From Gulosibacter chungangensis (GTDB taxonomy: Bacteria > Actinomycetota > Actinomycetes > Actinomycetales > Microbacteriaceae), in the NCBI RefSeq assembly GCF_008831155.1, contig NZ_WBKB01000004.1, positions 62,001 through 126,000 on the forward strand: DNA of 64,000 nucleotides, written 5' to 3'. Position numbers and translations under genes: made by a program. A model generated the notes under the pieces. That model made no database searches, was not told the DNA's origin, and saw nothing but the letters and a program-made list of their open reading frames with translations. Positions 16,674 through 25,102 of the stretch are shown here, one piece after another. Numbering within the stretch: position 1 is the stretch's first letter; every line of letters begins with the position of its first letter.

Positions 16674-18599
16674 CTACTCCAATTCCGCGATGATCTCCTG
16701 GAGTTTTGCGAGGAGTTCGCCGCGGCTTGCCGCACCGAGACGGTTTCGCATCCGCGCGACGTGGTGTTCCACCGTCTTGGGCGAGATGAACAGCTGCTCA
16801 CCGATCGCCCGATAGCCGTGCCCCTCGGTGACCAGTCGAGCGACTTCCAGCTCACGACTGGTCAGTTGCGTGGTTTGTCGTGGTGTCGCGCCGTTCCCGG
16901 TCTGTGCCTTATTGATCTCGCGCGCGAGTTGCATGAGCGAGAGCGCCCCCTCGCGTTCCGGCTCCTGCAGGGCGGCTTGTCCTGCAAGTCGGGCCGCATC
17001 CCACACCTGGCCGTGTTCTGCGAGTGCCTTCGCGCTCATTGCGACGGACTCAAAATTAGCCTCGCGACGAAGCACCTGTAGCCAAGTCTGGCCGGCACTG
17101 GCAAGGGTTGCGGCGTAGGTGCTGGTTTGTCTCGCCGCGACCAATGCATTTGCATGCGGGATGAGGGTGGCCGGTGCATTGGCTTGGAACGCGGCTTGCA
17201 CTCCGGACCAGTGGAACGGTGCCGTCCAGACGATCGGTTCGTGGAGCCCAGTCGCAACTGACTGTGCACGCAGTGCGAGTTCTTCCGCACGCTCCGAATC
17301 ACGCAGTCTTGCGGCAACCACCATCATTTCCCCGAGTGGGAGGAGGTCAAAAAGCGTGAGTGAAATTCCGAAGGTGTGACCTCGCAAGGCTTGCCAAGCA
17401 TCCCGCATTGCGGTGAGATCCGTGCGGCGTCGTGCGATGCCTGCCAACAAACACAAATGGAAGAGACGATCGCGGTCACTGAGGTTTTCGACTGCTTGGA
17501 GCTTGGCGAGCGTGGCTTCCGCGGCATCCACCTGCCCCTGCACCATTTGCGACCAGGAACTCAACAAGAGATGACGCGTTCGGCCCCAGGCACCACCAAG
17601 GTTTGCCTTGAGGGCGCGGTCGAGGAGCGTCTGGGCGGTGGCGGGGTCGCCCCGGCCAATCGCGACGATGGCGGCTAACGCGGCCGGGCTCTCTGGCAGC
17701 AGCACATGTTCGCCCAGCGGCGCCAGTGCGGACACCGACCGCGCCAGTAATTCCAAGGCACCATCACCATTGCCGGATACGGTATTGAGGATGCCGTCGG
17801 CAAGGTCGACCAGGCCGGACTCATGATTCGTCAGGGTGTCATTGCCGAGTACCGAACGCCAATGCCGGGCCGCGGCCAAATCGCCCTTGCCGATGGCGGC
17901 AACGACCGCCCAGGCGGCATTGAACCCGATGCGTTCTGCCCCGATTCGCCGATACACGGCGAGCGCGCGCTCGAGACGATTACTTTGAATGAGCGCGGCG
18001 GCGGCAAGTGCACCGGCTTCCGCGAATACTTCGGGAGACGCCGTAGCCAACAAACCGTCGGTGAGCGACAGTACCTGCTCGGTCTGGCCTCGGTATGCCG
18101 CGTGAGTCGCCGTCATCACGCGGACATCCTCATCACAGTTCCCGCGGGCACGGGCCACCGTGGTCAGTGCCCCAATCGCCAGCGCATCCTCCGGATGCTC
18201 GCTTACGGCTTCGATGAGCGCTCGCAGTAGCGCCTCATCGGTGCAGCCCGATTCTGCGAGCGCCACGAGCGTGGCGGTGCGTGACGCTGCCCCTGATTCG
18301 ATCTCGGCGAGAATTTGGTCGTGAATTTCACGGAGTTGTTCGGCCGGGGCGGACGCGATGATTCTCGAGGCGGCGGCGGCGCGCAGTGCGCCATCGTGGA
18401 AATAGACGTCACCACTTGCCATCAGCTGCGTGAGATCCTCGTGAATTGCAGCCTTTGCGCGGGTGATTCTGCGGGACAGTTCTGCGGCATCACAGGGGCA
18501 CGAAACCGCGATGTGCATCAGCAGCGTGTCAACCTCTTGCTCACGGTCCTCAGTGCGCTGCGCAAAATGACTTTTCGGGAGGGTGTCCTGCGAACTCAT
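16674..18599 (-). CDS. LuxR-family regulator lacking a P-loop ATPase domain
   Basis: A 641-residue protein with a C-terminal LuxR helix-turn-helix (LTSRELEVARLVTEG, then ISPKTVEHHVARMRNRLG) and a long alanine-rich helical region resembling the TPR half of MalT/LAL regulators. The first ~100 residues look like the winged-helix segment that normally follows a STAND ATPase, but no Walker A or B is visible, so the ATP switch seems to be missing. It starts immediately after the stop of the Hsp70-like gene (the GTG at 18602 or the ATG at 18599), so the two are translationally coupled. It is convergent with the P-loop LuxR gene. It may respond through a partner protein, possibly the Hsp70-like one; that is inference. 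Confidence 0.8.
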   Translation of the reverse strand: MSSQDTLPKSHFAQRTEDREQEVDTLLMHIAVSCPCDAAELSRRITRAKAAIHEDLTQLMASGDVYFHDGALRAAAASRIIASAPAEQLREIHDQILAEIESGAASRTATLVALAESGCTDEALLRALIEAVSEHPEDALAIGALTTVARARGNCDEDVRVMTATHAAYRGQTEQVLSLTDGLLATASPEVFAEAGALAAAALIQSNRLERALAVYRRIGAERIGFNAAWAVVAAIGKGDLAAARHWRSVLGNDTLTNHESGLVDLADGILNTVSGNGDGALELLARSVSALAPLGEHVLLPESPAALAAIVAIGRGDPATAQTLLDRALKANLGGAWGRTRHLLLSSWSQMVQGQVDAAEATLAKLQAVENLSDRDRLFHLCLLAGIARRRTDLTAMRDAWQALRGHTFGISLTLFDLLPLGEMMVVAARLRDSERAEELALRAQSVATGLHEPIVWTAPFHWSGVQAAFQANAPATLIPHANALVAARQTSTYAATLASAGQTWLQVLRREANFESVAMSAKALAEHGQVWDAARLAGQAALQEPEREGALSLMQLAREINKAQTGNGATPRQTTQLTSRELEVARLVTEGHGYRAIGEQLFISPKTVEHHVARMRNRLGAASRGELLAKLQEIIAELE

Positions 18600-18601
18600 C
18601 A

Positions 18602-19840
18602 CTATCGAACCAGGCTTTCATTCCGCGCGGTGGTTGGAATCCAACTCGTATCGGGGGTGCCGATGGGTTCGTGTGTGGCGGCGGGGTCCAAGAGCGTGTC
18701 CATTTCTTCTTCTGGAGCCGGGGCCGGGGCCGGGGCCGGGGCGACACTCGATTCGCCTTGTGGCACCGCGGTTTGCACGGGCCCGGTCCACTGCGAGACA
18801 CGATCTCGAATGAGTTTCCAGAAGGTGCCAGTCTCTGGCTCCCGTACGGGCTCTGCGTGGTGCTCTGATTCGGTGAGTTCAGTCATCGGTTGGGCGTTGA
18901 GGAGCCGCTCTGCGCCGCGCACTACGATCAGCGTCGGGTCGTCTGGGACATAGACTTCCAGCCCGAGGTCTGCGGAGAGCCGTTGACTGATCAGAGGCAT
19001 ATTGGCAAGTCCGCCCATGAGCAGGACCGCCTCGATTGGTGCCGCACATTGCTCAAGGACGGCTCCGACGGTGCGGACCACAGTATCTGCCCATGGGGTT
19101 GCGAGTTCCTCGAGCTCGCTGCGGACCATCCGCAGCCGCGGCGTTGTCTCTGGAAATTCGGGCTGCATGGATTCCGTCACGGACAGCGAGAGCGACTCGC
19201 GCAGGGCACGGCAGTCAGCGAGCGAGGCGCGTGCGGCGGCTAAGACGTCCGGGTCGGTGGGATCAACGGTGTAGCCGTCGGAAGCGAGACCTTGGAGAAC
19301 ATGCTGGAGTACTGCGACGTCGAGGTCATCGCCGCCTTCGTTGTGGACGAGAACCGGACTGGTGAGTGCGGTTGGGCGAGTGTTGCAGTTTTTCACCACG
19401 ACAGCACTCACTTGGCTTGCACGCAGACCCACCACGGCCACCGTGCTGGGGAGCGGTTCGGTAGACCGTTGATACTCGACCACTGCGGCTTCGGCGTCAT
19501 TGACCATCAGCACATCGAGGCCACGCGCGCGGAGCGCATCCTGGACGCGGGCGAGGGTCCGCGGCGTCCACCAGCCGGGAACCGCGACTGCGGCCCGAAA
19601 ATCCGCCGGCGCATCCACTGATTCAACAGCCAGGGCTTCGCCGACGGCGGATGCGTACATCTCGTGCGCGGGGTAAAGTTCGGCACGGTCTTCGGTGACC
19701 GTGACATAGGGGAGATCGTCCGCAACGCGGATCAGTAGATCCCGCGGGAAATCTTGGTTGATGGAAGCGACTTCACCATTGCTGAAGGTGACTTTCGACA
19801 CCCCTACTTCTATTCCGACCACGTTGTCTCCCACCATCAT
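18602..19840 (-). CDS. Hsp70/actin-fold protein with degenerate ATPase motifs
   Basis: A 412-residue protein with the layout of the Hsp70 nucleotide-binding domain but no substrate-binding domain. The phosphate-1 loop reads GIEVGVSKVTF where DnaK has a GIDLGTT-type sequence. The phosphate-2 region reads VAVVGLRASQVSAVVV and lacks the usual D-GGGT. The adenosine motif is kept (VLLMGGLANMPLI). Connecting elements typical of Hsp70 are present (AVAVPGWWTPRTLARVQDA; LMVNDAEAAVVEY). The C terminus is an Ala-Pro repeat (APAPAPAPAPEEE) and a polar tail. It heads an operon with the P-loop-less LuxR gene and is divergent from the IniB-like gene. A regulatory or scaffold role seems likelier than folding. 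The start is the ATG at 19838-19840 or the next codon. Confidence 0.75.
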   Translation of the reverse strand: MMVGDNVVGIEVGVSKVTFSNGEVASINQDFPRDLLIRVADDLPYVTVTEDRAELYPAHEMYASAVGEALAVESVDAPADFRAAVAVPGWWTPRTLARVQDALRARGLDVLMVNDAEAAVVEYQRSTEPLPSTVAVVGLRASQVSAVVVKNCNTRPTALTSPVLVHNEGGDDLDVAVLQHVLQGLASDGYTVDPTDPDVLAAARASLADCRALRESLSLSVTESMQPEFPETTPRLRMVRSELEELATPWADTVVRTVGAVLEQCAAPIEAVLLMGGLANMPLISQRLSADLGLEVYVPDDPTLIVVRGAERLLNAQPMTELTESEHHAEPVREPETGTFWKLIRDRVSQWTGPVQTAVPQGESSVAPAPAPAPAPEEEMDTLLDPAATHEPIGTPDTSWIPTTARNESLVR

Positions 19841-20156
19841 TTGCAATCGCGCGAACGATCGTGCTGCGCGAATCCCCTATAGCGATTTTGTTTATTGCGA
19901 CCCGGTAACAGTCCGAAGCGTAACCCGCAGGGAGCGAGCAAAGATTGCTGAAGCCGCAGAGCTGTTGCAACTCAAAAGTCTTGAATCCCCTAATCGGTCC
20001 CCTAGTCCACCTCACCCTCGGAGTGAGCCTGTAATGGGTGGTTAGGGAGAAAAGCAGGGGGCGGTGCCCCGTGGTGGGGTGGGTATTTCGGTTCCTAGTC
20101 TCGAAAGTGCCGAAATCGAAAAATTCGATCTCGGATTTCTTGGGAAAGGAAATCTC
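19841..20156. promoter_or_regulatory. Divergent control region of the hsp70-like/luxR and iniB-like operons
   Basis: This 316-base gap has no gene. It holds a direct repeat TCCCCTAATC (19986-19995) and TCCCCTAGTC (19998-20007) with a 12-base period, and the inverted heptamer TTAGGGA at 20042-20048, so CCCTAA-type words face each other. Paired direct repeats are typical of MalT/LuxR-class activators. Both LuxR genes of the locus are candidates for binding. Nearer the iniB-like start is an AT-rich stretch (GAAAAATTC) and then the ribosome site GAAAGGA at 20144-20150. I could not place -10 or -35 boxes confidently. Confidence 0.45.
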
Positions 20157-21599
20157 ATGGCAACTACAACTGCTGATCTGTTGAGCTTCATCCTCAGCCT
20201 GCTGGGGGACCCGGTGAAGTCAGAAGAATTCTCGGCTGACCCCGACACGGTGCTGTCGGCAAACGGCCTTGACGACATCACTTGCGCCGATGTTGACGCA
20301 ATTACCCCTCTCATCACCAACGCAACCAACGGTTTCATCCAGGTGAACCAGTCCGGTGCTAACAACGCGGGTGGTCACGCAGGTGGCGGCGGACACCACG
20401 GCGGTGGCGGACACCACGGCGGTGGCGGACACCACGGCGGTGGCGGCGGCCATCACGGTGGCGGCGGTGGCGGTCACCACGGTGGTGGCGGCGGTGGTCA
20501 CCACGGTGGCGGACAGCCGGAGCCTTCGGAGCTCATCCAGCAGCTCGTGCAGAACGTCTCCGTAGTGAACTGGGACAACAGCGGCATCATCCAGAACATC
20601 TGGGGTGCTGACGAGGTCACCCAGGCCTTTGCGACCGACGGTAGCTTCGCGGTCACCGGCGATGTCTTCGCGAAGGACCCGATCGTGGTCGGCGACGGCA
20701 ACGCGGTCGGTCACGGCAACGTTGTCGCTTCAGGCGACGCCGTGGCAGCTGGCCGCGACGTGATCCAGAACAACGGTGATGGCAACCTCGCGCTCGGCAG
20801 CAACCAGACCGTGGCACAGGACGGCGGCGTTGTGGCCGGTGGCGACTACACCTCCAACCGCAACTCGAACAACAACACCGACTCGGGTAACACCGTGACG
20901 CTCACGCACGACGAGTCGATCACGGTTGGGGATGTTGGGGTCGACCTCTCGGAGAACACCAACACCTTCGTTGGTGGCAACCAGAACAACGGCGACAACT
21001 CGGGCAATGCGACCTGGAACCACAACTCGAACAACACCGTTGCTTCGAACAACAACGTCAACTCGAACAACAACGAGGACTCGTTCAACACCGACAACTC
21101 GGTTGAGGTTGATGTTGAAGACTCGTTCAACACCGACAACTCCACCAACATCGGTGGTAACCAGAACAACGGTGACTTCTCGGGCAACAACGTTGAGGTT
21201 GACATCGAAGACTCGTTCAACACCGACAACTCCACCAACCTTGATGTTGAGATCGATGACTCGTTCAACGACAACTCGACCAACCTTGATGTTGATGTCG
21301 ACGACTCGTTCAACGACAACTCGACGAACACCGAGGTTGACGTTGAGGTTGAGGACTCGTTCAACACCGACAACTCGGTAGAGGTAGAGCTGGAAGACTC
21401 GTTCAACGACAACTCGACGAACACCGAGGTTGACGTTGAGATCGAGGACTCCTTCCAGGACAACTCGGTTGAAGCAGAGTTCGAGTGGGAGTACGAGAAC
21501 AACGAGTACTCCTACGAGAGCAACAACAACGACTACAACTACCAGAGCAACAACGATGTGCTCAGCAACAACGAGGTTGATGTCGAGATCGGCGGCTAG
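20157..21599 (+). CDS. iniB-like: IniB-like repeat protein (IniB N-terminal domain, Gly-His and Asn/Asp repeats)
   Basis: A 480-residue protein. Residues 1-~55 (start ATTTADLLSFILSLLG, then VLSANGLDDITCADVD) match the N-terminal domain of mycobacterial IniB. Next come six HH pairs separated by glycine runs (~74-120), then a G-D/N-rich region (~165-245, e.g. GDGNAVGHGNVVASGDAV) that suggests short beta-solenoid turns, then eight [ED]DSFN-DNS repeats alternating with EVDVEV-type strands (~307-440), and a Tyr/Asn-rich acidic tail. There is no signal peptide or membrane helix. Asn is coded almost only by AAC, suggesting high expression. The start is set by GAAAGGA 6 bases before the ATG at 20157. 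It is followed by a hairpin and two dynamin-like genes in the iniB-iniA-iniC order. Function is unknown; IniB of mycobacteria is induced by cell-wall inhibitors. Confidence 0.8.
   Translation: MATTTADLLSFILSLLGDPVKSEEFSADPDTVLSANGLDDITCADVDAITPLITNATNGFIQVNQSGANNAGGHAGGGGHHGGGGHHGGGGHHGGGGGHHGGGGGGHHGGGGGGHHGGGQPEPSELIQQLVQNVSVVNWDNSGIIQNIWGADEVTQAFATDGSFAVTGDVFAKDPIVVGDGNAVGHGNVVASGDAVAAGRDVIQNNGDGNLALGSNQTVAQDGGVVAGGDYTSNRNSNNNTDSGNTVTLTHDESITVGDVGVDLSENTNTFVGGNQNNGDNSGNATWNHNSNNTVASNNNVNSNNNEDSFNTDNSVEVDVEDSFNTDNSTNIGGNQNNGDFSGNNVEVDIEDSFNTDNSTNLDVEIDDSFNDNSTNLDVDVDDSFNDNSTNTEVDVEVEDSFNTDNSVEVELEDSFNDNSTNTEVDVEIEDSFQDNSVEAEFEWEYENNEYSYESNNNDYNYQSNNDVLSNNEVDVEIGG
20377..20517 (+). repeat. 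Gly-His coding repeat
   Basis: Tandem units of about 15-21 bases built on GGCGGACACCACGGCGGT encode GGGGHH blocks. Six HH pairs occur, with the glycine spacer growing from four to six residues along the array. Third-codon differences are few at first and increase toward the 3' end, which fits recent duplication of the first copies. Confidence 0.9.
21076..21480 (+). repeat. Coding repeat for [ED]DSFN-DNS motifs
   Basis: Eight copies of a core like GAAGACTCGTTCAACACC encode [ED]DSFNTDNS or DDSFNDNS, each separated by 4-20 residues of alternating acidic and hydrophobic residues (VEVDV, LDVEI, TEVDVEV). The period is variable, roughly 42-90 bases. The alternation suggests stacked beta strands with acidic, possibly cation-binding, turns. 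Confidence 0.85.
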
Positions 21600-21668
21600 T
21601 CTCACCAGACTGGACACCAACCCAGTAGTGTGAGGGCACGCTCAACGCGGAGCCAACACGCGCAGAAC

Positions 21669-21715
21669 GAATGCTGTACCGGAGCAACAGCGAATGTCGC
21701 CCCGGTACAGCATTC
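21669..21715 (+). terminator. Hairpin between the iniB-like and iniA-like genes
   Basis: GAATGCTGTACCGG (21669-21682) pairs perfectly with CCGGTACAGCATTC (21702-21715) around a 19-base loop, followed by TTCTTC. It lies between the iniB-like stop and the iniA-like start, so it could be a partial terminator that makes the repeat protein far more abundant than the GTPases, or a 3'-stabilising structure. Confidence 0.75.
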
Positions 21716-21765
21716 TTCTTCACAGCTCTCGCACCCCAAATCGTGGCATCTGCCGAGGAGTTTGA

Positions 21766-23613
21766 ATGTTGTTATCGCAAGTCCGCGCCACTGCAGATCA
21801 ATTGCAGTCAATCGCTACGCAGTTGCGGGAGATTGCGCAGCGAAGCGGCAGGGCCGATCTCACGGAAAAATTTCACGAAGTTGATCGTGAACTTGCTGAC
21901 ACTACCACCGAGATTGTGGTGGTGGGGCAGATCAAACAGGGCAAGAGCGCTCTGGTCAATGCGCTCGTTTCGGCACCCGTATGCCCGGTCGATGACGTCC
22001 TGGCAACCTCGGTGCCGACAATGGTGCGGTGGGGTGAACAACCGACCGCCACACTCGTGACCGAGATGGCGGAAGACAAACGCACCATTCGCACGAAGAT
22101 AAATCCCGCAAAGCTCCGCGAGCATGTCACGGAACTCGCGGGGGAGTCAGGGCTGCTCGGTAACGTGCGGGCGGAAATCACCCTGCCGCGACAGATCCTC
22201 TCCGAAGGTCTCGTCTTCATCGATACGCCGGGAGTGGACGGTATCCGAGTGCATGCCGCTCGAAACGTCACGCTGCTCCCGCAAGTGGATGCGGCCATCA
22301 TGGTGACTGACGCAACGCAGGAGCTTACCGAGCCGGAACTCGCTTTTCTCAAGCAAGCGGTAGCGCTGTGTCCGCACGTGGTCGGCGTTATGAGTAAGAC
22401 CGACCTGCAACACCAGTGGCGCGACATCCTGGAAGCAAATACCGAGCACATCGCCAAAGCCGATATCGACATTCCGCTGCTGCCGACATCCTCATTGCTG
22501 CACAGCCTGGCCGACCGCGATGCCGATCCGGAGCTGCGAAAGGTTGCGCGCATCGACGACCTCGCAGAGCACCTGCGCACGGATGTCCGGAAAAAAGTAC
22601 TCGCTGACCGCCACCGCAGCATTGCCAAGGACATTGGCACCATCGGTGAGCATCTCGCGATGGTGATCGAAGCCGAACTCCTGGCACTCAAGGACCCGGG
22701 CGATGGCAAAGCAATTGTGCAGAACTTGCAAAAGGCCGAGGAATCCGCACAAAGCCTCATGGACCGCTCTGCCCGGTGGCAGCAAACACTTTCCGACGGC
22801 TCGGCCGACTTGCTCTCCGATATCGAATATGACCTCCGAGACCGACTGCGTGCGGTGGGACGGGAGGCGGAACAGCTTATCGACGCGAGCGACCCCGGCA
22901 AGTCCTGGGAAGAAATTGGCTCGTGGTTGGCAGAATCCGTCACCCTCGCAATCTCAGACAACTTCGTGTGGGCGCATCAGCGCAGCGTCCACCTCGCGGA
23001 AGTGGTGGCACAGCATTTCTCCACCGACGGACGCACCGCTGTGCCGGACCTTGCCGTAGCCGACACCGGGCAGTTGATTAGCTCCATCGGCGGACTCGAA
23101 TCCGTGTCGAGCGGTCACCTCTCGATCGGCCAAAAGCTCATGATCGGGATGAAGGGTTCCTACGGTGGGGTGCTGATGTTTGGCCTCATGACCACACTGG
23201 CGGGGATGGCGCTGGTCAACCCGATCTCGATCGCCGCCGGTTTGATTATGGGCGGGTTCGCGTACCGGCAAGAGGCAAACTCACGTCTGGAACAGCGTCG
23301 CAATGAAGCGAAAATGGCGGTTCGAAAGCTGGTTGATGAGTCGATCTTCCAGGTCAGCAAGGAAGCGCGCGACCGAATCAGCCGCATTCGCCGGGTCTTG
23401 CGTGATCATTTCTCGTCTGCTGCAGAGGACCTCAAACTTTCACTTGGTGAATCGGTCAAGATGGCGAAGAAGCAGGCGAACGTACCGCAGTCTGAACGTA
23501 ATCGGCGCACAGTGCAGGCCGCGACCGAATTACAAGAGATTCGGGCACTGTGCAGGCAGGCCATCGAGGCAACCGAGGTGGAAATCAATGGAGATTGGAG
23601 TGGCAATGAGTGA
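21766..23613 (+). CDS. iniA-like: Dynamin-like GTPase, IniA type
   Basis: A 615-residue bacterial dynamin-like protein. GTPase motifs: G1 VGQIKQGKSALVNAL (~48-62), a G2 threonine in LATSVPT, G3 FIDTPGVDG and G4 MSKTD. A long helical stalk follows, and near residues 458-505 is a strongly hydrophobic hairpin (GGVLMFGLMTTLAGMALVNP and AAGLIMGGFAY) expected to insert in the membrane. Mycobacterial IniA is about 640 residues with this layout and remodels membranes. GAGGAG lies 6 bases before the ATG. It overlaps the next GTPase gene by 8 bases. A role in membrane maintenance under envelope stress is inferred from family. Confidence 0.9.
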   Translation: MLLSQVRATADQLQSIATQLREIAQRSGRADLTEKFHEVDRELADTTTEIVVVGQIKQGKSALVNALVSAPVCPVDDVLATSVPTMVRWGEQPTATLVTEMAEDKRTIRTKINPAKLREHVTELAGESGLLGNVRAEITLPRQILSEGLVFIDTPGVDGIRVHAARNVTLLPQVDAAIMVTDATQELTEPELAFLKQAVALCPHVVGVMSKTDLQHQWRDILEANTEHIAKADIDIPLLPTSSLLHSLADRDADPELRKVARIDDLAEHLRTDVRKKVLADRHRSIAKDIGTIGEHLAMVIEAELLALKDPGDGKAIVQNLQKAEESAQSLMDRSARWQQTLSDGSADLLSDIEYDLRDRLRAVGREAEQLIDASDPGKSWEEIGSWLAESVTLAISDNFVWAHQRSVHLAEVVAQHFSTDGRTAVPDLAVADTGQLISSIGGLESVSSGHLSIGQKLMIGMKGSYGGVLMFGLMTTLAGMALVNPISIAAGLIMGGFAYRQEANSRLEQRRNEAKMAVRKLVDESIFQVSKEARDRISRIRRVLRDHFSSAAEDLKLSLGESVKMAKKQANVPQSERNRRTVQAATELQEIRALCRQAIEATEVEINGDWSGNE

Positions 23614-25102
23614 TTCTCTGGAATCGGCCCGGGAGCTGATCGCCGCAGCGCGCGAACGCTATCAAGGCGACGCGGCAGCACTGACCATCCTCAACGAACT
23701 CAATGACCGGCTCGATCAGCCGCTTCGGGTCGCGCTGGTGGGATCGGTGAAGGCGGGCAAGTCAACGCTCTTGAACGGGCTGCTCGGTGAGCGGCTCGCG
23801 CCGACTGATTCTCGAGAATCCACTCGCGTGGTCACGTGGTATCACTACGGGAAAACCCCCACGGTGCGGGCACGCCTGGCGAATGGCAAATCGGTGCCAT
23901 TGCCGGCCAGGCGGGATCGCGACCGCCACGAACTCGACCTCAACGACTTGGCTCTGCAGGACTACGACCGACTCGATGTCACCTGGCCAGCCCCGGGCAT
24001 CCAAGGCATCACGCTGATCGATACTCCCGGCATTGCTTCGATCTCCCAAGACGTCTCCAACGAAACCAACCGCTTCCTGCTCCCTGAGCAGGGGGCTTCG
24101 GGGGCGGATGCGGTCGTGTACCTCTTGCGCTCGCTCCACGAATCCGACATCCGCTATTTACAGGCCTTGGATGCGCGCACTCGCCATGGCAATGCCGCCA
24201 TCGGCTCCATCGCGGTGCTCTCACGTGCGGATGAACTCGGTTCAGGACGGCTCACGGCAATGGTGTCGATCAATCAGGCTGTCGAGCGATTGCGGAAGCA
24301 TCCTGATTTGCAGGGGGTCTGCGAAACGATCGTGCCGCTCGCGGGTCTCATGGGGATGGGCGCGATGACCCTCCGGCAGGCCGACTACGCCGTCTTGCGG
24401 CAGTTGGCGGCGCTTGCGCCCGAGGACACGAATCGTCTCTTGGTGAGCGCAGAGCTGTTCATTACGGCGAAGGGCGACTCCCTGCCATCAGAGCGCACCC
24501 GCGTAGAACTTGTCGACCGGTTCGGCATGTACGGTATTCGCATTGCCATTGCGGTGATCCGCGGCGGCATCAATGACGCCAGTGACCTCGCGGCAGAGCT
24601 ACTGCGACGCAGCGGGCTGGATGAACTTCGACGGGTTATCGACGTGCACTTCACTCAGCGGCAGTCCGAGTTGAAGGCGCATTCAATCGTTCATGCCCTG
24701 CACCGGCTCCTGCGTCAGAAGCCCGTGCCCGGCTCCGAAGAACTGCTCGTGCGGGCGGATGAACACATGTCGCGCACGCACACGTTCACGGAGATGCAGT
24801 TGCTGGGGCGTATTGCCGGTCAGCAGGTTAAGCTGGGTGCCTCTTTGGTGAATGAGCTGGAACGACTCATCGGGGGTCACGGTGCGGATACCGCGACGCG
24901 GCTCGGGTTCGAAGAACCGCAGGATAACGAGATCATGCTTGCCAGTGCCGTGGAGCACTTGCAGCGCTGGCGGGGGCTGCTGGATAACCCACTGCTCGAC
25001 CGACCGACCCTGCTGGCCTGTCGGGTAGCCGAGCGCAGCTGCGAAAATATTATCGTTGCGCTCAACAATGAGCAGCAGGTGGCGGTTATGCCTCGCGGGT
25101 AG
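23606..25102 (+). CDS. iniC-like: Dynamin-like GTPase, IniC type
   Basis: A 498-residue partner of the preceding GTPase; mycobacterial IniC has almost the same length. Motifs: G1 VGSVKAGKSTLLNGL (~41-55), G2 threonine in ESTRVVTW, G3 LIDTPGIAS and G4 LSRADELGSG. The C-terminal half is helical without an obvious membrane hairpin, unlike the IniA-type protein, so it may work as the soluble half of a heterodimer. I chose the ATG at 23606, which overlaps the upstream stop by 8 bases and follows GGAG; the frame upstream of it is a shadow of the iniA-like gene. Its 3' end overlaps the convergent membrane-protein gene by 17 bases. Confidence 0.88.
   Translation: MSDSLESARELIAAARERYQGDAAALTILNELNDRLDQPLRVALVGSVKAGKSTLLNGLLGERLAPTDSRESTRVVTWYHYGKTPTVRARLANGKSVPLPARRDRDRHELDLNDLALQDYDRLDVTWPAPGIQGITLIDTPGIASISQDVSNETNRFLLPEQGASGADAVVYLLRSLHESDIRYLQALDARTRHGNAAIGSIAVLSRADELGSGRLTAMVSINQAVERLRKHPDLQGVCETIVPLAGLMGMGAMTLRQADYAVLRQLAALAPEDTNRLLVSAELFITAKGDSLPSERTRVELVDRFGMYGIRIAIAVIRGGINDASDLAAELLRRSGLDELRRVIDVHFTQRQSELKAHSIVHALHRLLRQKPVPGSEELLVRADEHMSRTHTFTEMQLLGRIAGQQVKLGASLVNELERLIGGHGADTATRLGFEEPQDNEIMLASAVEHLQRWRGLLDNPLLDRPTLLACRVAERSCENIIVALNNEQQVAVMPRG

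Noticed and set aside
20730-21620. A 296-codon open frame on the minus strand opposite the iniB-like gene
   Set aside because: It is a by-product of the repetitive sequence: valine/arginine-rich low-complexity translation, no ribosome site, and fully inside a gene with clear domain content on the other strand.
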